The position numbers and the translations under genes were made by a program. Shown here one piece after another: positions 1 through 8,290 of a DNA stretch of 64,000 nucleotides. The DNA is from Sphingopyxis sp. QXT-31 (GTDB lineage: Bacteria; Pseudomonadota; Alphaproteobacteria; Sphingomonadales; Sphingomonadaceae): assembly GCF_001984035.1 (NCBI RefSeq), contig NZ_CP019449.1, forward strand, positions 1,054,001 through 1,118,000. The letters run 5' to 3'. Below the pieces are notes generated by a model. It did not search any database, was not told where the DNA came from, and saw nothing but the letters and a program-made list of their open reading frames with translations. Numbering within the stretch: the first letter of the stretch is position 1; the number at the start of each line of letters is the position of its first letter.

Positions 1-957
1 GCGATCGATGACGTCATGCCGCCGCTCCCCTTCAACCAGATTCAGTTCGCCGAGCTCGCCGACTGGAACGGCGAGCCCGACCATCGCGGCTGGCGCAAGG
101 TGCTGATGAGCCTCGAGGATCTGTGCGGCCGTCCGCCATTGACGGGCGGGGAGGGGGCGGTTGCGCCGCCGCCAACCACCACGCCTGCGCCGTCTCCGGC
201 ACCCGCACCGACGACTGCGCCGACGCCGGCCCCGCCGCCGCCCGAACCGGCGCCCGCCAAGAGCTCGCCGCTTCCCTGGATCATCGGCGCGGTTGCGATC
301 ATCGGCGCGGCGCTCGCCTGGTGGCTGCTCCAGCCGACCCAGATGCGTACCGTCGAGGGCAGCGGCCCAGCCGTGGGCGCCGGCAGCACGCCGACGACCG
401 GCGAGATCGCCACCCCCGCCGCCCCCGGCGAGGCCTTCACCCTCGCGGCGGTGATCAACGACCCCGAAGGTTTCACCAACATCCGCGCCGAACCCTCGTC
501 CAGATCGGCCATCCTCGGCAAGGTGCTCGATGGCGAGAAATTCCTGACCTATCAGCAGAGCGGCCCATGGTGGCGCGTACGCAAGGCCGACGGCACCACC
601 GGCTTCATGTTCCGCAAGCTGATCCGCGTGCTCGACGGCGCCAGTCCCGACCCCGCGCCCATGGCGGGGCCGCCCGTCGTCGCTCCCACCGGCGTCGGCG
701 GCAGTGGGGTGGTCATCCCCGATTCGTCCGAGCGGCTGCTGACCACGGACGACATCGCCTATTTCGGCGCCAACGAACTGCGCATCGCGCGCAACGAGAT
801 TTTTGCGCGCAACGGCTTCCGCTTCAAGGATCCGTCGCTGCGCGCGCATTTCAGCCGCTTCACCTGGTACCAACCGACCACCGACAATGTGCAGCTTTCG
901 GCAATCGAAAAGGCGAATGTCGCGCTGCTGAAATCGGCCGAAGCGGCGGCGCAATGA
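1..957 (+). CDS. TIR-domain membrane protein with SH3 and YARHG domains (5' end outside window)
   Basis: The reading frame is open from base 1, so the N-terminus lies upstream. The first ~35 visible residues (LPFNQIQFAEL, then W-x-G, then GW) resemble the C-terminal end of bacterial TIR domains. A Pro/Ala-rich linker (about nt 165-260) leads to one membrane helix (nt 274-336, WIIGAVAIIGAALAWWLL). After it come a bacterial SH3-like domain (nt 460-635, with NIRAEPS and WWRVR) and a C-terminal YARHG-type domain (nt 735-935, with RIARNEIFARNGFRF). The inferred arrangement is a cytoplasmic TIR domain, one helix, and an envelope-facing SH3/YARHG part. The stop overlaps the next start (ATGA), so the two genes are probably translated together. 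TIR domains cleave NAD or make cyclic ADP-ribose signals in known systems; the catalytic residues are not in view, so activity cannot be judged. Confidence 0.75.
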   Translation, partial: AIDDVMPPLPFNQIQFAELADWNGEPDHRGWRKVLMSLEDLCGRPPLTGGEGAVAPPPTTTPAPSPAPAPTTAPTPAPPPPEPAPAKSSPLPWIIGAVAIIGAALAWWLLQPTQMRTVEGSGPAVGAGSTPTTGEIATPAAPGEAFTLAAVINDPEGFTNIRAEPSSRSAILGKVLDGEKFLTYQQSGPWWRVRKADGTTGFMFRKLIRVLDGASPDPAPMAGPPVVAPTGVGGSGVVIPDSSERLLTTDDIAYFGANELRIARNEIFARNGFRFKDPSLRAHFSRFTWYQPTTDNVQLSAIEKANVALLKSAEAAAQ

Positions 958-2738
958 GCGAGACGGCGACGGCGGACCTCGCCGCCGCCGAGGCGGAGGT
1001 CGCGCATCGCCTTGGGCACGGCGATGCGCTGAGCGCCTTCGACTGCGCCGCCGCCGCACGCAAGCAGGGGCTCGAAAGCGACCGGCTGCGCTACCTGATG
1101 GTCCGCGCGCTCGCGGCATCGGGCGACAGCCTCGGCGCTATGCACCTCTACGAAAAGCTCGGGCTGGCCGACACCGGCGACGTCGACTGCCTCGCGCTCG
1201 CCGGGCGCATCTGGAAGGACCGAGCCTTCGACCGCGGCCTCGACGAGCGCCGGGCCTGGCTCGAAAAGGCCGCCGCCGCTTATGCCCATGCCTGGGACGT
1301 CTCGGGCGCCAGCTTCCCCGCGATCAACGCCGCCAGCCTCTATGCCATGCTCGGCGATCCCGAGCACGCCGCGGCGCTGGCTGAACCGATCGCGGCAGTG
1401 GGGGCGGCGGGCAATTATTGGGACGCGGTCACGCTGATCGAGGCGCTGCTGCTGCTCGGGCGCGGCGAGGAAGCGCTCGCGCATGCCGCCGCCGCCGATA
1501 CGATGGGCGGCGCGCGCGCCGGCGACCGCGCCTCGACTTGCCGCCAGATCATGCGGCTCGCCAACAGCGGCGCCGTGGAACACGAATGGGCGGCGGCGGT
1601 CGCCGACCGGCTGCGCCCGCCCCCCGTCGGCGTCTATTGCGGCCGCATGTTCCGCGAGGGCGGCGAGGGCGAGGCCCGCGCGCTGGGGGCGATATCGGAC
1701 GCTCTCGACGCGCAGCCCTTCTCCGCGCTGATCGGCCCGCTCGCCTGTGGCGCCGACATCCTCTTCGCCGAAGAAGCGATAAGGCGCGGCATCGACCTCA
1801 CGGTAATCCTGCCCTTCGCCGAAGAGGATTTTATCGCCCAGTCCGTCCGCCCGGGCGGCGAAGACTGGGTGACGCGCTACCTGCACTGCCGCGACGCCGC
1901 GGCAATGGTCCATTTCGCCAGCAACTCGCGTTATGTCAGCGACGACTGCCAGTTCATCCTCGGCTCGCACACCGCGATGGGGCTCGCGAAGCTGCGCGCG
2001 CGCGAGCTCGAGACCGAGGCGGTTCAGCTCGCCGTCGTCGATCCCGAGGTGCTGGCGCGCAGCCAGGGTGCGATCGCCGGCACCAACGCCGACATCGCCT
2101 TGTGGGAGACCTATGGCGGACGAACCCAATTGATTGCTGTAGGCGGGCTCGACCGGCGGCTCGATTTCCCCGCGCCGGTTCCACCGCCTGAAGGCCACCG
2201 CCGTGGGCTGTACGCGATCCTCTTCGCCGACTTCGCGGGCTTCTCGAAGCTCGGCGAGCGCGAACTGCCCATCTTCGCGCGCGAGGTGATGGGCGGCATC
2301 GGCCGTGTTCTCGACAGCTTCGGCGAGCATGTGCTGTTCCGCAACACCTGGGGCGACGCGGTCTATGCCGTGATATCCGAGCCCGCGATCGCCGCACAAA
2401 CCGCGCTCGCGATGCAGGAACAGCTCGCGGTGCTGCCGCCCGGGCTCGGGCTCGAGGGTCACCACGCAGGCATGCGCACCGGCATCCATTTCGGCCCGAT
2501 CTATCGCGGGCGCGACCCAGTCGTGGGCAACGAGCTCTGGTACGGCACCGAAGTCACCCGCACCGCCCGGATCGAGCCCGTGACCCTGGTGGGGCAAATC
2601 TACTGCACCCAGCCGATGGCCGCGATGCTCGCGCTGATGAATATCCGCGATTTCGACTGCGACTATGTCGGCAAGGTCCAGCTCGCCAAGGACTATGGCG
2701 ACCTCGCGCTCTACCGCCTGTCGCGGCGGGCGCGTTAG
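954..2738 (+). CDS. TPR/TRAFs-binding-like, SLOG-like and class III nucleotide cyclase fusion protein
   Basis: A 594-residue soluble protein whose ATG overlaps the stop of the TIR gene. Residues 1-210 are Ala-rich helical repeats like the TPR-S/TRAFs-binding region (DUF4071 type). Residues ~225-370 look like a Rossmann/SLOG-type nucleotide-sensing fold (VGVYCGRMF, then GPLACGADILFAEEA and TVILPF). Residues ~419-594 are a class III adenylate/guanylate cyclase domain: both metal-binding aspartates are visible (FADFAGFS and NTWGDAVYAV), and RTGIHFGP and TARIEP follow. The lysine that usually selects adenine appears replaced (N before TWGD), and the transition-state Asn appears to be Thr while the Arg is kept. 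The product could therefore be a cNMP other than cAMP, or the domain could be weakly active. The pairing with a TIR protein suggests a sensing or defence module; that is inference. Confidence 0.8.
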   Translation: MSETATADLAAAEAEVAHRLGHGDALSAFDCAAAARKQGLESDRLRYLMVRALAASGDSLGAMHLYEKLGLADTGDVDCLALAGRIWKDRAFDRGLDERRAWLEKAAAAYAHAWDVSGASFPAINAASLYAMLGDPEHAAALAEPIAAVGAAGNYWDAVTLIEALLLLGRGEEALAHAAAADTMGGARAGDRASTCRQIMRLANSGAVEHEWAAAVADRLRPPPVGVYCGRMFREGGEGEARALGAISDALDAQPFSALIGPLACGADILFAEEAIRRGIDLTVILPFAEEDFIAQSVRPGGEDWVTRYLHCRDAAAMVHFASNSRYVSDDCQFILGSHTAMGLAKLRARELETEAVQLAVVDPEVLARSQGAIAGTNADIALWETYGGRTQLIAVGGLDRRLDFPAPVPPPEGHRRGLYAILFADFAGFSKLGERELPIFAREVMGGIGRVLDSFGEHVLFRNTWGDAVYAVISEPAIAAQTALAMQEQLAVLPPGLGLEGHHAGMRTGIHFGPIYRGRDPVVGNELWYGTEVTRTARIEPVTLVGQIYCTQPMAAMLALMNIRDFDCDYVGKVQLAKDYGDLALYRLSRRAR

Positions 2739-4027
2739 GGCGCGCGCAGCCGCGCGACGAAGAAGCCGTCGAGCCCGCCCGCATCGGCCAGCATGTCGGG
2801 CAGGGTGCGCACGAAGCCTTCGGCGGTCGGTGTGACGCCCGCCGGAAGTTCATCGGCGCGCGCCGCTTCGACGCTCCACCCCGGATGCGCCGCAAGGAAG
2901 GCTGCGACCTGATCCTCGCCCTCGGGGCGTTCGAGCGAGCAGGTGGCATAGACGAGCGTCCCGCCGGGCTTCACCCACGCGGCTGCACGCACGAGCAATT
3001 CGGCCTGCAGCGCTGCCATCTCCGCGATCTCGCGCGCTTCGATGCGATGAAGCACGTCGGGATGGCGGCGAAAGATGCCCGTCGCCGAACAGGGCGCGTC
3101 GAGCAGCACCGCATCGGCGGCCTCGCCGGGCTGCCACTGACGGATGTCGCCCTGCACGACCGCGGCCTCCAGCCCGGTGCGGTCGAGATTTTCTTCGAGC
3201 CGCGCCAGCCTCTTGGCGCTCGAATCGACCGCGAGCACCGACCAGCCCGCCGCGGCGAGCTGCATCGTCTTGCCCCCGGGCGCGGCGCAGAGGTCGAGCA
3301 CGGTGCGGCCCTCGCCGGTGCCGAGCAGCCGCGCGGGGATGCTCGCCGCGATATCCTGCACCCACCAGCCGCCAGCTTCGAAACCGGGCAGGTCGGTCAC
3401 CGCCTGCCCGCGCGGCAGGCGCAAATGGCGCGGCGCCAGGCTCACGGCGTCGGGCCAGGTCGCCGCCTCGGGTTCCTTGGCAAAGATCAGATCGAGCGGC
3501 GGTGCGGCGCTCCACGCCGCCTCGGCCGCCGCTACCATTGCATCGCCCCACGCCTCCGCCCAGCGCGCGGCGGTGGCCGCGGGCAGGGTGGCGCGCTCGG
3601 GCAGCGTCCATTCGTCCTGCTGCGCACGCGACAATAAGGCATGGACCAGCCGCCGCGGCCCGCCGTCGACCAGCGGCAGCGCGGTCGAGACCACCGCATG
3701 CCCCGGGCTCTTCAGCACCAGCAGTTGCGCGAGCGCGAGGCGCAGCACCGCGCGCGACTTGACGTCTTCGGGCAGCGGCTGCGCGGTCGCGCCGTCGATC
3801 AGCGCGTCGATGTCGACCATCCAGCGCAGCGTCTCCGACACGATCGCGACGGCAAAGGCACGGTCGGCGGGCGCCAGCCCCTGCGTCGCGGCGTGCGAGG
3901 CGATGTCGAGCGGGTCGCCGCGGCGCAGGATCGCGTCGAGCAGACGCAGCGCTGCGCGCCGCGGCGCGGTGCCCGGCGGCTCGGCGTCGGGTCGGCCGCG
4001 GCGGGCATGGGGGCGGCGATCAGCCAT
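2735..4027 (-). CDS. rsmB: 16S rRNA (cytosine-5) methyltransferase, RsmB/NOP family
   Basis: A 430-residue protein. The N-terminal ~140 residues form a NusB-like RNA-binding domain (RAALRLLDAILRRGDPLD). The SAM-dependent methyltransferase domain follows, with the glycine-rich SAM loop (VLDLCAAPGGKTMQLA) and both cysteine motifs of m5C RNA methyltransferases: PCS in LLDAPCSATGIFRRHPD and TCS in LVYATCSLERPEGEDQV, the second being the nucleophile. It methylates 16S rRNA, C967 in E. coli numbering. The gene converges on the cyclase gene and their ends overlap by 4 nt (its TAA is read from 2737-2735). It is divergent from the SDHAF4-like gene with 37 nt between them. The N-terminus has extra Arg/Pro-rich residues before the NusB fold. 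Confidence 0.9.
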   Translation of the reverse strand: MADRRPHARRGRPDAEPPGTAPRRAALRLLDAILRRGDPLDIASHAATQGLAPADRAFAVAIVSETLRWMVDIDALIDGATAQPLPEDVKSRAVLRLALAQLLVLKSPGHAVVSTALPLVDGGPRRLVHALLSRAQQDEWTLPERATLPAATAARWAEAWGDAMVAAAEAAWSAAPPLDLIFAKEPEAATWPDAVSLAPRHLRLPRGQAVTDLPGFEAGGWWVQDIAASIPARLLGTGEGRTVLDLCAAPGGKTMQLAAAGWSVLAVDSSAKRLARLEENLDRTGLEAAVVQGDIRQWQPGEAADAVLLDAPCSATGIFRRHPDVLHRIEAREIAEMAALQAELLVRAAAWVKPGGTLVYATCSLERPEGEDQVAAFLAAHPGWSVEAARADELPAGVTPTAEGFVRTLPDMLADAGGLDGFFVARLRAP

Positions 4028-4064
4028 GGTTGGCGAAGCGGACGAAAGGGCTTATCATGGTGTC

Positions 4065-4274
4065 ATGACCCAGAGCAGCAATCCGGACAGCATCGGCGGC
4101 ACGCCCCGCGCGACCAGGCGCCCGGCGCATGTGAAGCCGCCCGCGGGCTGGCAGAACAACCCGGTGCCTGAACCCGAGGCGATCAAGGAGGAACCCGCCG
4201 AGGATCAGCCCGGCGGGCGCAACCCGGTGCGCTATGGCGACTGGGAACTCAAGGGAATCGCGATCGACTTCTGA
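4065..4274 (+). CDS. DUF1674 / SDHAF4-like succinate dehydrogenase assembly protein
   Basis: A 69-residue protein ending in the diagnostic DUF1674 tail: GGRNPVRYGDWELKGIAIDF, where RYGDWE and the terminal DF are the family hallmark. Mitochondrial members (SDHAF4/Sdh8) bind the free flavinylated SdhA subunit and help build succinate dehydrogenase; alphaproteobacterial members are assumed to do the same. The first ~45 residues are Pro/Glu-rich and probably disordered, which is normal for this family. ATG 4065 is the only sensible start; no strong Shine-Dalgarno is seen close to it. No sdh genes are in the window. Confidence 0.85.
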   Translation: MTQSSNPDSIGGTPRATRRPAHVKPPAGWQNNPVPEPEAIKEEPAEDQPGGRNPVRYGDWELKGIAIDF

Positions 4275-4330
4275 AACCGGGCGACGCGGCGCGGCGCGGC
4301 ATGCGCGTCCGATCCGCGTCGCCGGGGTCA

Positions 4331-5107
4331 TCAGGCGGTCAGCGTGGCGGCGATCTCGGGCACCTTGCCCGCCTTGATCTGCTCGGCAAAGACTTCGCGC
4401 ATCAGCTGCAGCGAGAAGAGGTGCGCAAAGATCAGGCCGAGCATGCCGTTCTGCATCATCTTGCGCAGCACGTCGCCGCGCAGTTCGCGCAGCTTGTTCT
4501 CGTCGACCATCTGGAAGCCGCGATAGATGAAAGGCTTGTCGCTGCCGTCGGGCTGGATGCTGACTTCGCCGTCCATCAGCAGGTCGGCCTTTTTCAGCTC
4601 TTCCATGAAGAAACCCGTGCGCTGGCCGGCCTCCTCGAAATTCTTGCAGAATTCCAGCACCGCCTTGGTCGGCTCGGTCGGCTCGCCATTTTCGAACAGC
4701 GCATCGCCCTCGTCGAATTCGCCGAGCGCACCCGAGGTCGGGTCGAAGCACAGCGACAGCTCTTCGGTGTCGGGACGCAGCTTGGCGAGCAGGAACGGGT
4801 AGCGACGGACATAGGCCGGGACGTAAACCGGGTTCAGCAGCTTGCCGTCCTCGCCGACGAAAGTGTTGACGCCCTCGTTCAGGCCCATCAGCGCCAGCGG
4901 CACCGGGTTGTCGCCCGCCGAAAAGACGATCGGGTAGAAACGGCTGGCCGAAGCAAACTCGTCCGAGGTCAGCGGCACCGCGTGCTGGTTGATCAGGAAG
5001 TCGGCCTTGTCGAGCGCACGCGCGCGAAAATTGGCGTGGTCGATGCTCGAAAGCGGCACCAGGTCCTGATAGAAAAGCGGCAGATTGGCAGCGGGCGCAG
5101 TGGCCAT
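4331..5107 (-). CDS. SapC family protein
   Basis: A 258-residue protein of the SapC family (PF07277), which is common in sphingomonads. Recognisable stretches are NLPLFYQDLVPL at the N-terminus, FYPIVFS, PLALMGLNEGVN, VPAYVRRYPF and FDEGDALFENGEPT. The start at 5107 is chosen because a GGAG ribosome-binding site lies 8 nt upstream and family similarity begins there; the frame is open 28 codons further upstream without similarity. The name comes from an S-layer-associated Campylobacter gene, but the biochemical role is unknown. There is no signal peptide. It is monocistronic, with the stop 56 nt from the SDHAF4-like gene. Confidence 0.85.
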   Translation of the reverse strand: MATAPAANLPLFYQDLVPLSSIDHANFRARALDKADFLINQHAVPLTSDEFASASRFYPIVFSAGDNPVPLALMGLNEGVNTFVGEDGKLLNPVYVPAYVRRYPFLLAKLRPDTEELSLCFDPTSGALGEFDEGDALFENGEPTEPTKAVLEFCKNFEEAGQRTGFFMEELKKADLLMDGEVSIQPDGSDKPFIYRGFQMVDENKLRELRGDVLRKMMQNGMLGLIFAHLFSLQLMREVFAEQIKAGKVPEIAATLTA

Positions 5108-5702
5108 GATCGAACTCCGAAAACATTGAGCCCGCACGCGGGCAAAAGAAAAGCGATTGCGCGCCTTATTGGCCCCAGCGCCGCGGCGCAAGGGGGCGAT
5201 GACGGTGCAGCGGTGTTGCGCGGTGGGATTGTGGGGGATTGTGGCGGGAGGCGAGGGCTGTTTTGGGGTGGGAGCGGACCTTCTCCATCCTCCCTGTCCC
5301 GCAGGGTGGTGGAGGGGTCGAGGCCTGACACGATCGTTTCAGGCCTCGACCCCTCCACCATGCTTCGCATGGTCCCCTCCCCTTCGCGACAGGGAGGATT
5401 ATCATGGCAGCTATCGCCCGTAACCCGCCGTCAGCGCGTCCAAGAAAAAACCGCTTTCCTAATAAATCGCGCCATGATCTACCCTGCGGAATGAAGCCTA
5501 TGTCCTTTCGCAACGCCACGCGCCGGTCGCGGCTAACCCGTTGTTCGCGCACGCGATGGGGCGTCAACTTAGTCAACTTCCGTCCAGCGCGCGCGTCCTT
5601 ATCCTTGGTCTCCGCATGGACCTTTTCGGCCCGCCCGCCGGCCAGCGACGATTTCATGGAGACCGCTCGCAACCATATCACCCCCAGCGCGTCTCTGCGA
5701 CC
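5108..5702. other. Intergenic region between sapC and the PLD gene, containing a palindromic repeat
   Basis: About 600 nt separate the divergent SapC and phospholipase D genes. Bases 5287-5400 are a copy of the family A palindromic repeat (listed separately). The 5108-5286 part should hold the sapC promoter and 5401-5702 the PLD promoter. The PLD frame is open upstream to 5541, but those 54 codons show no similarity I recognise and no ribosome-binding site, so I treat them as non-coding. No RNA gene or other ORF is convincing here. Confidence 0.5.
5287..5400. repeat. Family A dispersed palindromic repeat, copy 1
   Basis: The outer ends ATCCTCCCTGTC and GACAGGGAGGAT are inverted copies. Inside, bases 5308-5328 and 5339-5359 are a perfect 21-bp inverted repeat around a 10-nt loop, including GGTGGAGGGG and CCCCTCCACC. 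The same building blocks (TCCTCCC, GGTGGAGGGG, CATGCTTCGCATGGTCCCC) recur in four other copies in this window. As RNA it would fold into a very stable hairpin. Here it lies between two divergent genes, so it is not simply a terminator. Confidence 0.85.
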
Positions 5703-7205
5703 ATGAGCGAGGGTGCGCTTTCCCCGATCGTCGTCGAGGGCCGCAATTGCTGGCGGATCGAACGCGCCGACAAGGCGCGGATGATCGTCGACGCCGCCGA
5801 TTATTACGCGCTGCTCAAAGACCTGATGGCGGGCGCGAAACAGCGTATCCTGCTCATCGGCTGGGATTTCGACCCGCGCATCCCCCTATGCCCCGACGAC
5901 AGGGGCAGGGGCGAGGCGCTCGGCCATTATCTGCTCCGCCTCGCCAAAAACTGCCCCGACCGCGACATCGACATCCTCCGCTGGAACTTCGGCGGGCTGA
6001 AGCAATATTTTTCGCCGGCCATCATCGCGATGATCGCGCGCTGGAAACTGACGCGCGCGATCAGCTTCCGCATGGACAGCGCCCACCCCTTCGGATGCAG
6101 CCATCACCAGAAGGTCGCGGTGTTCGACGATCATCTCGCGGTGTGCGGCGGCATCGACGTCAGCTCGCGGCGCTGGGACACGCGCGACCACCCCGACGGC
6201 GACGGCCACCGCACCGACCCCGACGGCAAATCCTATATGCCGTGGCATGATTCGACGATGATCCTCGCCGGGCCCGTCGGCAATGCCCTCGCCGAACTCG
6301 GCAACGAGCGCTGGCAGCGCGCGACCAAGAAACCGCTGCGCGAGATCGAAGGCGACGGCGAGAACTGGCCCGACGACCTCGAGCCCGATTTCTTCGGGGT
6401 CGACGTCGCCATCTCGCGCACCCGCGCCGAATATGACGGTTATGAGGAAATCCGGGAGATCGAGCAACTCTATCTCGACATGATCGCGGCCGCCAAGCGC
6501 TTCATCTATTTCGAGAATCAATATTTCACGAGCGCCAAGATCGCCGCCGCGATCGCCGAGCGGCTGAACGAGGACGACGCCCCCGAATTCGTGATGGTCA
6601 TGCCCAAGACCGCCGACGGCTGGCTCGAGCAGATGGCGATGGACGCCGCGCGCGTGCAACTGGTGCGCGAGATCGCCAAGGCGAAGCACGGCGATCGCCT
6701 CCGCGTCTATGTCCCGCACACCGCGGGCGGCGAGCCCATCTATGTCCACGCCAAGACCGCGATCGTCGACGACCGCCTGATCCGCGTCGGATCGGCGAAC
6801 ATGAACAACCGCTCGATGGGGCTCGACAGCGAATGCGACGTCACCATCGACGCCGCGCTGTCGGCGAACACCGGAATCGAACCGACGATCCGAGCCTTAC
6901 GCGAGTCGCTGATCGCCGAGCATCTCGGCGTCGAGCCCGCGACGGTCGGGCGCGGTTTCGAAGAAACGGGGTCGCTGATCGACACCATCGAAGCGCTGCG
7001 CAAAGGCGAAGGCCGTTCGCTCGAACGGCTCCACCTGATCGAGCCGGGGCCGTTCGACGAATATATCGCCGAGCACGAACTGCTCGACCCCGAAAGCCCC
7101 GACGCGATGTTCGACGCGATCCCCGAACGCGGAATGCGCAAGAACTGGCGCAAGGGCAAGGCGTGGATCCGGCGGCACCGGCCCTTCGGTCGAAAGCCTG
7201 CCTAA
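5703..7205 (+). CDS. Phospholipase D family protein (cardiolipin synthase-like)
   Basis: A 500-residue protein with two HKD motifs. The first reads HHQKVAVFDDHLAVCGGID (His-x-Lys-x4-Asp), and the second VHAKTAIVDDRLIRVGSANM followed by NNRSMGLDSE. This layout fits PLD-superfamily enzymes that hydrolyse or transfer phosphatidyl groups, such as cardiolipin synthases and PLD phosphodiesterases. FENQYFTS in the middle is also typical of the family. No membrane helix is seen, unlike classic Cls proteins, so a soluble or peripheral enzyme is likely. The ATG at 5703 is chosen because similarity begins just after it (VVEGRNCWRIERADKARMIVD); its ribosome-binding site is weak. A family B repeat follows the stop directly. 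Confidence 0.85.
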   Translation: MSEGALSPIVVEGRNCWRIERADKARMIVDAADYYALLKDLMAGAKQRILLIGWDFDPRIPLCPDDRGRGEALGHYLLRLAKNCPDRDIDILRWNFGGLKQYFSPAIIAMIARWKLTRAISFRMDSAHPFGCSHHQKVAVFDDHLAVCGGIDVSSRRWDTRDHPDGDGHRTDPDGKSYMPWHDSTMILAGPVGNALAELGNERWQRATKKPLREIEGDGENWPDDLEPDFFGVDVAISRTRAEYDGYEEIREIEQLYLDMIAAAKRFIYFENQYFTSAKIAAAIAERLNEDDAPEFVMVMPKTADGWLEQMAMDAARVQLVREIAKAKHGDRLRVYVPHTAGGEPIYVHAKTAIVDDRLIRVGSANMNNRSMGLDSECDVTIDAALSANTGIEPTIRALRESLIAEHLGVEPATVGRGFEETGSLIDTIEALRKGEGRSLERLHLIEPGPFDEYIAEHELLDPESPDAMFDAIPERGMRKNWRKGKAWIRRHRPFGRKPA

Positions 7206-7209
7206 GTAT

Positions 7210-7288
7210 CCGTTCGTGTCGAGCGAAGTCGAGACACCCGAAGGCGGGCGTTCCCCAAGCGTGTCTGGACTGCGCTCGACACGAACGG
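7210..7288. repeat. Family B palindromic repeat between convergent genes
   Basis: The arms CCGTTCGTGTCGAGCG (from 7210) and CGCTCGACACGAACGG (ending 7288) are exact inverted copies, with GAGACAC/GTGTCT pairing further inside. The element fills nearly the whole gap between the PLD stop (7205) and the CitE-like stop (7300). The same word, a CGTTCGTGTCGAGCGAAGTCGAGACA-like sequence, is familiar as a dispersed element in sphingomonad genomes; that is recollection. In RNA it forms a long hairpin that could protect or end transcripts from both sides. Confidence 0.8.
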
Positions 7289-7299
7289 AGGTACAGGGA

Positions 7300-8151
7300 T
7301 TAATCCGCCAGCGAAAGGATATGCCGCGCCTGCTTCAAATGCGGCGCGTCGACCATCTTGCCGTCGACCTGTAGCACCCCGACGTCGGGGTTGGCCGCAA
7401 AGGCGTCGACGATCGCCTGCGCCCGCGCAACCTCGTCGGCGGCAGGGGTGAAGGCGGCATTGATCGGGCCGACCTGCGAGGGGTGGATCGCCATCATCCC
7501 GGTAAAGCCGTCGCGCCGGGCGCGCGCGGCATAGGCGGCGAGGCCGGTCTCGTCCTTGATCGCCGGAAAGACCGTATCGACCGCCGCAACCCCCGCGGCG
7601 TGCGCCGCGAACAGCGTCATCGCGCGCGCGACCTCATAGGGCGGCGTATAGCCGCCGTCGGCCTCGCGGCTCGTCGTCGCGCCGATTGCCGCGGGGAGAT
7701 CCTCGGCGCCCCAGGTCAGCCCGAGCAGCCGGTCCTTCACTTCGCGGTAGCTGCCGAGCGTGAAGATCGCCGCGGGCGTCTCGGTCGCGATCGGCAGTAT
7801 CGCGGGCAGCGAGGCGTCTTCGGCGGATTCGCTGCGCAATATGGTGTCGAGCTGCAATATGCTCGGCGCGCCCTCGGCCTTCGGCAGCATGATCGCGTCG
7901 GGCCGTGCGCCGACGATCGCGGCGACGTCGGCCGCCGTCAGATGCCCGTCAAGCGGGTTGACGCGCACCAGCGTGATGACCTCGCGCGACCCCGCCAGAT
8001 GGTCGGCGATCGCATGCCGCGCCGTGTCCTTGTTCGCGAGCGACACCGAATCCTCGAGGTCGAGGATGATCGCGTCGGCGCCCGAGGCGGCGGCCTTGGC
8101 AAAGCGCTCGGGGCGGTCGCCGGGGACAAAAAGGAGCGAGCGGAGTCTCAT
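7300..8151 (-). CDS. HpcH/HpaI aldolase / citrate lyase beta-like (CitE-like) CoA lyase
   Basis: A 283-residue TIM-barrel protein of the CitE/HpcH family. It begins MRLRSLLFVPGDRPERF, typical of the family, and shows ILDLEDSV (acidic metal/CoA site), VRVNPLDG (substrate-binding Arg), MLPKAE, GAEDL and AIHPSQV. Relatives cleave malyl-CoA, methylmalyl-CoA or citramalyl-CoA. It is the last gene of the acyl-CoA carboxylase operon, so a role in breaking a hydroxyacyl-CoA made downstream of the carboxylase and MaoC hydratase is plausible. The start at 8151 is set by family alignment; the frame runs upstream into a family A repeat, which is a false extension. That repeat separates it from the MaoC gene. 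Confidence 0.85.
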   Translation of the reverse strand: MRLRSLLFVPGDRPERFAKAAASGADAIILDLEDSVSLANKDTARHAIADHLAGSREVITLVRVNPLDGHLTAADVAAIVGARPDAIMLPKAEGAPSILQLDTILRSESAEDASLPAILPIATETPAAIFTLGSYREVKDRLLGLTWGAEDLPAAIGATTSREADGGYTPPYEVARAMTLFAAHAAGVAAVDTVFPAIKDETGLAAYAARARRDGFTGMMAIHPSQVGPINAAFTPAADEVARAQAIVDAFAANPDVGVLQVDGKMVDAPHLKQARHILSLAD

Positions 8152-8157
8152 GATCAA

Positions 8158-8290
8158 ATCCTCCCCGGAACGGGGAGGGGGACCATGCGAAGCATGGTGG
8201 AGGGGGCTGTCGTCATGGAGTGGAGTGTGAGACCGCCAACCCCCTCCGTCAACCCTGCCGGCCGCCACCTCCCCGCGAGCGGGGAGGATT
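8158..8290. repeat. Family A dispersed palindromic repeat, copy 2
   Basis: The ends AATCCTCCCCG and CGGGGAGGATT are inverted copies. Internal GGGGAGGGGGACCATGCGAA and GCATGGTGGAGGGGG match the other copies. It sits inside the carboxylase operon: its right end touches the MaoC stop codon (8291) and its left end is 6 nt from the CitE-like start codon. It could attenuate or process the polycistronic transcript before the last gene. Confidence 0.85.

Noticed and set aside
4301..5494. Long open frame on the plus strand opposite the SapC gene
   Set aside because: Its protein is Arg/Gln/His-rich with no family features; it is an antisense shadow caused by GC-biased codons of the real minus-strand gene.
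5541..5702. Upstream 54 codons of the PLD gene
   Set aside because: No similarity or ribosome-binding site; PLD similarity starts after 5703.
8152..8268. N-terminal extension of the CitE-like gene upstream of 8151
   Set aside because: The extension lies in a family A repeat; CitE-type proteins start at the MRLRSLLF segment.
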